A stretch of 64,000 nt of DNA, from NCBI RefSeq assembly GCF_000025985.1, contig NC_003228.3, positions 372,001 to 436,000 of the forward strand, in the 5' to 3' direction. Under the pieces are notes generated by a model. That model was not told where the DNA came from. It was given only the letters and a program-made list of their open reading frames with translations, and did no database searches. Below are positions 61,650-64,000 of the stretch, piece by piece. Made by a program: the position numbers and the translations under genes. The stretch comes from Bacteroides fragilis NCTC 9343 (lineage in GTDB: Bacteria; Bacteroidota; Bacteroidia; Bacteroidales; Bacteroidaceae). Every line of letters starts with the position of its first letter. The stretch's first letter is position 1.

Positions 61650-63347
61650 TCATAAAACTCCTTCTGAAGGAGAGCTTTCATTAAAGATTATAGAAAAGGT
61701 TTGGGGACTGATTTGTTTTTTTATGCGATACTTTCTTTGGGTGAGTGCTTGGTTACTTTCAACTCTCATACAAAATTTGATTGTAGAGGTAGATAGACGC
61801 AAATATTGTAGAATGCAATAGAAGAGGTCTTCTTGTGTTAGTTTTGGATATTGTTCTCGTAACTTCTGAATTGCTTCGATGAAAACTTCGTTTATCTCTT
61901 TCTGTATGGAATTAATTTCTTTCTGTTTTTCTTCTCTTTCTTTTTTAAATTTGGCTGTTTCTATTGCATGTAATTTTTTATATGATGTGGAAGTATGAAA
62001 TAGTCGTGTACATATTTGAAGTGTTCTTTTCCATAATTCAACTTGTTGCTGCTTTAGTTCTTCTTTTTTTAATTCTTTATTCCTTTCCGCAATATATGTA
62101 TTACTATCAATTAGCGTTTTGATTTTCTCTTTTAATTCATCTTTTTCTATTTGGTTATTTCTTAATTCACATTGTATTTTAATGTATACTTTTTTTCTTT
62201 TATTATCTTTATAAAGAAAGATAAATGTGATACACGCAATGAGTAATAATGTAGTTACAATAAGAAAAGCTGTATGCTTTTGCCGTTTTATAACTTCGGC
62301 CTGTTGTAATGTCTCTGTCGCATGTTGCTTTAGTATGTGACTGATTTCCGCACTATGGTTTAAATCTTGTATAGAATCATATAGAATGAGAGACGTGTCA
62401 TTGTATAGAATTGCATCATTTAATTCTCCTTGTTCTTTTTTTATTTCATATAGAGCTTGGTATGCCGATGCCTGTGTATTTAAGTCTGAACTTTTTTTAG
62501 CTAAATTGATATAATAAAAAGCAGAATCCAATTGATTCAGATTGTGTAATATTTCTCCTTTCCAAAAATACATAGCAGATAGATCGCTACTGCGTGGAGC
62601 ATATTGAATAGAGCGTACTATATAACTATATGCCGCTTCATAGAGGTTTTTATTGTCATAAATCCGGGAAATATCACAAAATAAGATAGACTGCCATGTA
62701 GAGTCATTGGTACTTGATGCAATGGTGAGAGCTGTTTGGTAATATTTAAGAGCTTTCTCAAACTGTTCTTGAATAGCATATATGCTTGCCATTCCTCGAA
62801 GTGGGTATAGGATATTCTTGCTATTGTATTGTTTATAAATGTAGTATGCGTCTTTATATACTTCTAAGGCTTTGTCATAAAAATCTTGGTTTTTATAGCA
62901 TGTACCCAAATTATCGTATATCAAAGTTAATAATGTGTCATGATCTGATGTTGCTTTTTCTGCAATGAGATAAGAGTTAATGGCTTTTGCATAATCATTA
63001 TTGTTTTGATAAAATCGTCCTAAATAAAAGTATGCTTTTGCTTTATTGTTATCTTTTGATAAGTGATCATAATGATTTATAGCAATCAAAATTAATGAAT
63101 CGTTGATTAATTGATGGCCGGCTTTATCCTGTGCTTGTGCTAATAATAATGCGTATTTTGCGTTTTCTGAAACAGATAAATCTGTTTGATTTATTGTTTT
63201 TAATAATTTAAACGCACTATCGGGTTGATATTCCATAATGGAATCTGCTAGAAAGATGGTTCTGTTTATTTGCTGATGCCGTGAACAAGAATAAATGATA
63301 GTGAATCCTAAAAATAACAGTATTATATTTAGTAAATATTGTCTCAT
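61650..63347 (-). CDS. TPR-repeat membrane regulator with C-terminal helix-turn-helix
   Basis: 565 residues. A lipoprotein-like N-terminus (ILLFLGFTIIYSCSRHQQ, Cys near 21) is followed by about eight TPR-like helical pairs (about 40-330; for example AKAYFYLGRFYQNNNDYAKA, YDNLGTCYKNQDFYDKALEV). A membrane helix comes next (FLIVTTLLLIACITFIFLYK, about 350-370), then a long coiled coil (about 380-500, EKQKEINSIQKEINE) and a C-terminal LuxR-like DNA-binding segment (PKLTQEDLFYCILQYLRLS, STIKFCMRVESNQALTQRKY). It is a one-piece regulator spanning the inner membrane, a type common in Bacteroides. It lies upstream of the DUF3244 gene and could control that pair. Confidence 0.8.
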   Translation of the reverse strand: MRQYLLNIILLFLGFTIIYSCSRHQQINRTIFLADSIMEYQPDSAFKLLKTINQTDLSVSENAKYALLLAQAQDKAGHQLINDSLILIAINHYDHLSKDNNKAKAYFYLGRFYQNNNDYAKAINSYLIAEKATSDHDTLLTLIYDNLGTCYKNQDFYDKALEVYKDAYYIYKQYNSKNILYPLRGMASIYAIQEQFEKALKYYQTALTIASSTNDSTWQSILFCDISRIYDNKNLYEAAYSYIVRSIQYAPRSSDLSAMYFWKGEILHNLNQLDSAFYYINLAKKSSDLNTQASAYQALYEIKKEQGELNDAILYNDTSLILYDSIQDLNHSAEISHILKQHATETLQQAEVIKRQKHTAFLIVTTLLLIACITFIFLYKDNKRKKVYIKIQCELRNNQIEKDELKEKIKTLIDSNTYIAERNKELKKEELKQQQVELWKRTLQICTRLFHTSTSYKKLHAIETAKFKKEREEKQKEINSIQKEINEVFIEAIQKLREQYPKLTQEDLFYCILQYLRLSTSTIKFCMRVESNQALTQRKYRIKKQISPQTFSIIFNESSPSEGVL

Positions 63348-63431
63348 CTTTATATTTTTGCTTATTCGGAAGGTAAAGGTAACAAATTTTGTAAAAATAA
63401 TAATTGATATTACTTTTAAAATTTTGATAGA

Positions 63432-63935
63432 ATGGAATATATCAACGATTTAATCCGACGGAAAGACCGCCTTTTATCGGAAGACGAAGCAATGAGTTTA
63501 CTTGAAAATGGAGAATACGGAGTGTTATCTATTTCTTCAACTGAAGAAGGTGTTTATGGCATTCCCATTAATTATGTATGGGATAAACAACAGTCTATCT
63601 ATTTTCATTGTGCTCCCGAAGGGCATAAGCTTTGTATACTTCAAAACTGTAATCAGGCATCGTTTTGCGTGGTAGGACGCACGCGCGTTGTTTCCAATCA
63701 ATTTAGTACCGAGTATGAAAGTATTGTGATTAACGGGACTATGATTTGTCAGTTAGAAGAAACTGAGAAGCGAAAGGCATTGGAACTTCTGCTTGATAAA
63801 TATTCTCCAGAAGATAAAAAGGTGGGGTTGAAGTATATAGAAAAGTCTTTTCATCGTACCCACGTCTTGAAACTTGTTATTAAAGTAATATCCGGTAAGT
63901 GTAAGAAAATAAATCAGCCCTGTCAGGATTATTAA
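63432..63935 (+). CDS. Nim-like pyridoxamine-5'-phosphate-oxidase-family flavoprotein
   Basis: 167 residues, cytoplasmic. The split-barrel FMN fold shows LLENGEYGVLSISSTEEGVY, GIPINYVWDKQQSIYFHCAP, EGHKLCILQNCNQASFCVVG and the C-terminal FHRTHVLKLVIKVISGK. This is the PPOX-class group that includes the Nim nitroimidazole-reductase proteins. The His in SIYFHCAP and the Lys in GHK fit the cofactor pocket. Chromosomal Nim-like genes are common and usually not linked to resistance; resistance in Bacteroides generally needs an active nim with an IS promoter, and no IS is visible here. Divergent from the TPR regulator. Confidence 0.82.
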   Translation: MEYINDLIRRKDRLLSEDEAMSLLENGEYGVLSISSTEEGVYGIPINYVWDKQQSIYFHCAPEGHKLCILQNCNQASFCVVGRTRVVSNQFSTEYESIVINGTMICQLEETEKRKALELLLDKYSPEDKKVGLKYIEKSFHRTHVLKLVIKVISGKCKKINQPCQDY

Positions 63936-64000
63936 GAAGCCCCTACCTTATCTCTCCTTTATTTATCTTTTGTTTTTTTAGCATGGGTTATTTTTCTTTC

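Noticed and set aside
61582..61821. 79-codon frame antisense to the 3' end of the TPR regulator
   Set aside because: Shadow of a coding region; no start signal.

Overview
The window is chromosomal DNA of a gut Bacteroides (B. fragilis / B. thetaiotaomicron group). The evidence is three SusC/SusD pairs, a hybrid two-component regulator, TAnnTTTG-type promoter boxes, A-rich ribosome binding sites, and a prfB gene with the classic +1 frameshift. It is two polysaccharide-utilisation loci (PULs) and an orphan SusC/SusD pair set among housekeeping genes.

Layout. 0-3.6 kb: end of a GH51 arabinofuranosidase and a GH78 rhamnosidase. 3.8-14.3 kb: ordinary genes (ArgE-type M20 deacetylase, acyl-CoA ligase, prfB, a 44-aa membrane peptide, a porin, a CYTH protein, a DUF4010 membrane protein, an outer-membrane barrel). 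14.6-29.1 kb, minus strand: PUL A, with SusC, SusD, heparinase II/III-like lyase, GH88, a phosphodiesterase-fold protein, GH20, GH2 and DUF2264. This suits an unsulfated glycan containing uronate, HexNAc and hexose. 29.5-33.7 kb: a hybrid two-component system broken in two. 33.8-43.1 kb, minus strand: PUL B (SusC, SusD, GH3, GH144, SGNH esterase), which looks like a beta-1,2-glucan locus. 43.1-48 kb: accessory DNA with a lipoprotein remnant, a HigBA toxin-antitoxin pair, a frameshifted RhuM gene between 98-bp direct repeats, and two copies of a covarying hairpin element. 48-53.3 kb: tRNA-Leu(UAG) and an orphan SusC/SusD pair bounded by an imperfect duplication of half the tRNA plus the 3' end of an S41 protease gene. 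53.2-60.1 kb: S41 protease, an outer-membrane protein, topoisomerase IV/gyrase subunit A, glyS and an FKBP isomerase. 60.2-64 kb: lipoprotein, DUF3244 protein, TPR membrane regulator and a Nim-like flavoprotein.

Main discovery. The sensor half of the regulator (31256-33694, minus) and its kinase/receiver/AraC half (29507-31162, plus) lie on opposite strands. They meet at a perfect 24-bp inverted repeat (29491-29514 and 31317-31340). Both copies of the repeat are read in the same frame (SSRRTLA). Inverting the 1850-bp segment would therefore join the halves seamlessly into a standard 1341-residue regulator, collinear with PUL A. This looks like an intragenic DNA inversion switch, caught OFF, that places a nutrient-uptake locus under phase variation. 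Each half-site has the arm-spacer-arm form AGTTC-N5-GAACT, which suggests a tyrosine recombinase acting in trans; none is encoded in the window.

Other points are a dispersed CACCACAGAG...CTCTGTGGTG intergenic palindrome in four copies, a palindromic insert in the GH2 signal region, and a tRNA-anchored duplication around the orphan SusC/SusD pair.
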